Assembly (NCBI RefSeq): GCF_001294205.1
Contig: NZ_LAQT01000001.1
Span: forward strand, 124,001-188,000
Reading direction: 5' to 3'
Source: Amantichitinum ursilacus
GTDB lineage: Bacteria; Pseudomonadota; Gammaproteobacteria; Burkholderiales; Chitinibacteraceae
Length of the DNA stretch: 64,000 nt
The notes under the pieces are model-generated. The model saw nothing but the letters and a program-made list of their open reading frames with translations. It did not search any database and had not been told where the DNA came from. Shown piece by piece: positions 63,195 to 64,000 of the stretch. Both the position numbers and the translations under genes were made by a program. Positions within the stretch are counted from its first letter, which is position 1. Every line of letters starts with the position of its first letter.

Positions 63195-64000
63195 TTACTG
63201 GCCCAGATCGCTGACAAAGCGATTGGTAAACGACAGATTGCTCTGGCCATTGGTGCCCGCGATATCACGGTCCAGCGACCAGTAGTGCGCGCCGACCAGG
63301 CCGTTGGCCTTGATAAAGTTGGACATGGTATCCACGTCGGCCAGGGTAAAGGTTTCGCCGGACGTATCGTTGGCCGCAATCATCGGCGTCAGTTCGATCT
63401 GGTTGTACGGCAGCTTGTAGAAGTTATGCAGATCCATCGCCGCCTGAATGGCCGACTGACCCATCTGACACACGCCTCCGCTGACCACACACACCGCATT
63501 GCTGGCCGGATTGCCATAGTCCATCACCATCAGGTTGATGGTGTATTTGGTCAGACCCGAGCTCTGAATCGCGCTCATCACCATTTTGCCCATATCGCCC
63601 AACGGATTCGGCGAATTGGCGCCCATATCCACCGCAACGGCCGAACCCGCCTGGCTGGTGGCCAGCGTAGCGATGGTGAAGCTGTAGCGCAGGTTAGGGT
63701 AGGTTTTTTGCGCGGTAATCACGCGTTGCACCAGCGCGTTGATCTGCGCCTGGGTCTGGCCCGCTTCGATATCAAAATCGATACCGATCATATTGGCCGA
63801 GTAGTAATTCTTGATGAACTGGGTAAAGCCGGCATCGGTGCCACAGCTGAACACACCGGCTGCGCCGCCGGTCGACACCACATACTTTTTGCCTGCGTTA
63901 ACAAACAGCGGCACGTTGGTGGCGGCAAAGGTCGACGGCGTCATGCCGCCGAGGTTTTCGCCGACCGGGCTGGCGGCGGTGGAGCCGCATTCGCCGGTTA
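63195..64000 (-). CDS. GH18-family chitinase-like protein (partial, N-terminus beyond window)
   Basis: The C-terminal 267 residues are visible; the frame stays open to the window end, so the Met at 63944 is not the start. The GH18 active-site strand reads N-M-I-G-I-D-F-D-I-E-A-G, keeping the catalytic Glu and the two Asp before it but having Ile at the first Asp position of the usual pattern, as in one GH18 subgroup. LMVMDYGNPA and HYWSLDRD are the later barrel strands. It ends FVSDLGQ. It differs from the chitinase at 47307 and probably also acts on chitin; secretion cannot be judged without the N-terminus. Confidence 0.85.
   Translation of the reverse strand, partial: TGECGSTAASPVGENLGGMTPSTFAATNVPLFVNAGKKYVVSTGGAAGVFSCGTDAGFTQFIKNYYSANMIGIDFDIEAGQTQAQINALVQRVITAQKTYPNLRYSFTIATLATSQAGSAVAVDMGANSPNPLGDMGKMVMSAIQSSGLTKYTINLMVMDYGNPASNAVCVVSGGVCQMGQSAIQAAMDLHNFYKLPYNQIELTPMIAANDTSGETFTLADVDTMSNFIKANGLVGAHYWSLDRDIAGTNGQSNLSFTNRFVSDLGQ

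Overview
The window is a contiguous stretch of chromosome from a Gram-negative, high-GC, flagellated and chitin-degrading betaproteobacterium. Most likely it belongs to the Neisseriales, near the chitinolytic genera such as Silvimonas, Andreprevotia or Chitiniphilus. This placement is inferred from gene content: a Neisseria-type porin, two GH18 glycosidases, a pseudopilin operon, an arginine-succinylation operon and the nadK/recN/hrcA neighbourhood. No rRNA, tRNA, CRISPR array, prophage or intact insertion sequence was seen. Almost everything is intact, tightly packed housekeeping and environmental-response DNA.

Layout. 1-7353 (minus): a chemotaxis operon read right to left, encoding a membrane-anchored short MCP, CheY, a STAS protein, CheA, a full-length MCP, CheW, CheR and CheD (cut by the window edge). 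CheA carries an unusual insert resembling the cyclic-di-GMP-binding MshEN module. 7488-12650 (plus): a good sigma-54 promoter followed by astA-astD-astB-astE (arginine succinyltransferase pathway; astC absent). 12651-13404: repeat-rich spacer. 13405-21141: NlpC/P60 hydrolase, UbiB, a DMT permease, a 58-residue small protein, an M61 peptidase, TrmL and PurU. 21149-25819: a Yip1-like membrane protein translationally coupled to gspF-G-H-I-J-K, a partial type II secretion operon. 25879-29138 (minus): a sensor kinase/regulator pair and ferrochelatase. 29193-33031 (minus): a MoxR ATPase, DUF58 and transglutaminase operon. 33227-47055: HDAC-like deacetylase, Mfd, a MASE1-PAS-GGDEF-EAL protein, RlmB, MltB, HrcA, NadK, RecN and TadA. 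47307-52160: secreted chitinase, L,D-transpeptidase, porin and a 0.9-kb gap. 52161-64000: outer-membrane barrel protein, PadR-type regulator with a palindromic operator, a large exported Gly/Tyr/Trp-rich protein, DUF4124 protein, PepD, dienelactone hydrolase, TonB-like protein, a LysR/quinone-reductase pair and a truncated second GH18 enzyme.

How the parts fit: the secreted chitinase(s) are plausible cargo for the type II system. Porin, chemotaxis and cyclic-di-GMP genes fit a surface-feeding, motile lifestyle. The ast operon would let the cell use arginine as a nitrogen source under NtrC/RpoN control. Two families of dispersed intergenic repeats are visible: a REP-like palindrome in inverted pairs, and a separate repeat of about 110 bp that sits beside it at two loci.

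Most unusual items: the MshEN-like insert in CheA, the REP-like/compound repeats, the sigma-54 ast promoter, the double palindrome in front of the PadR gene, and the exported 856-residue Gly/Tyr/Trp-rich protein.
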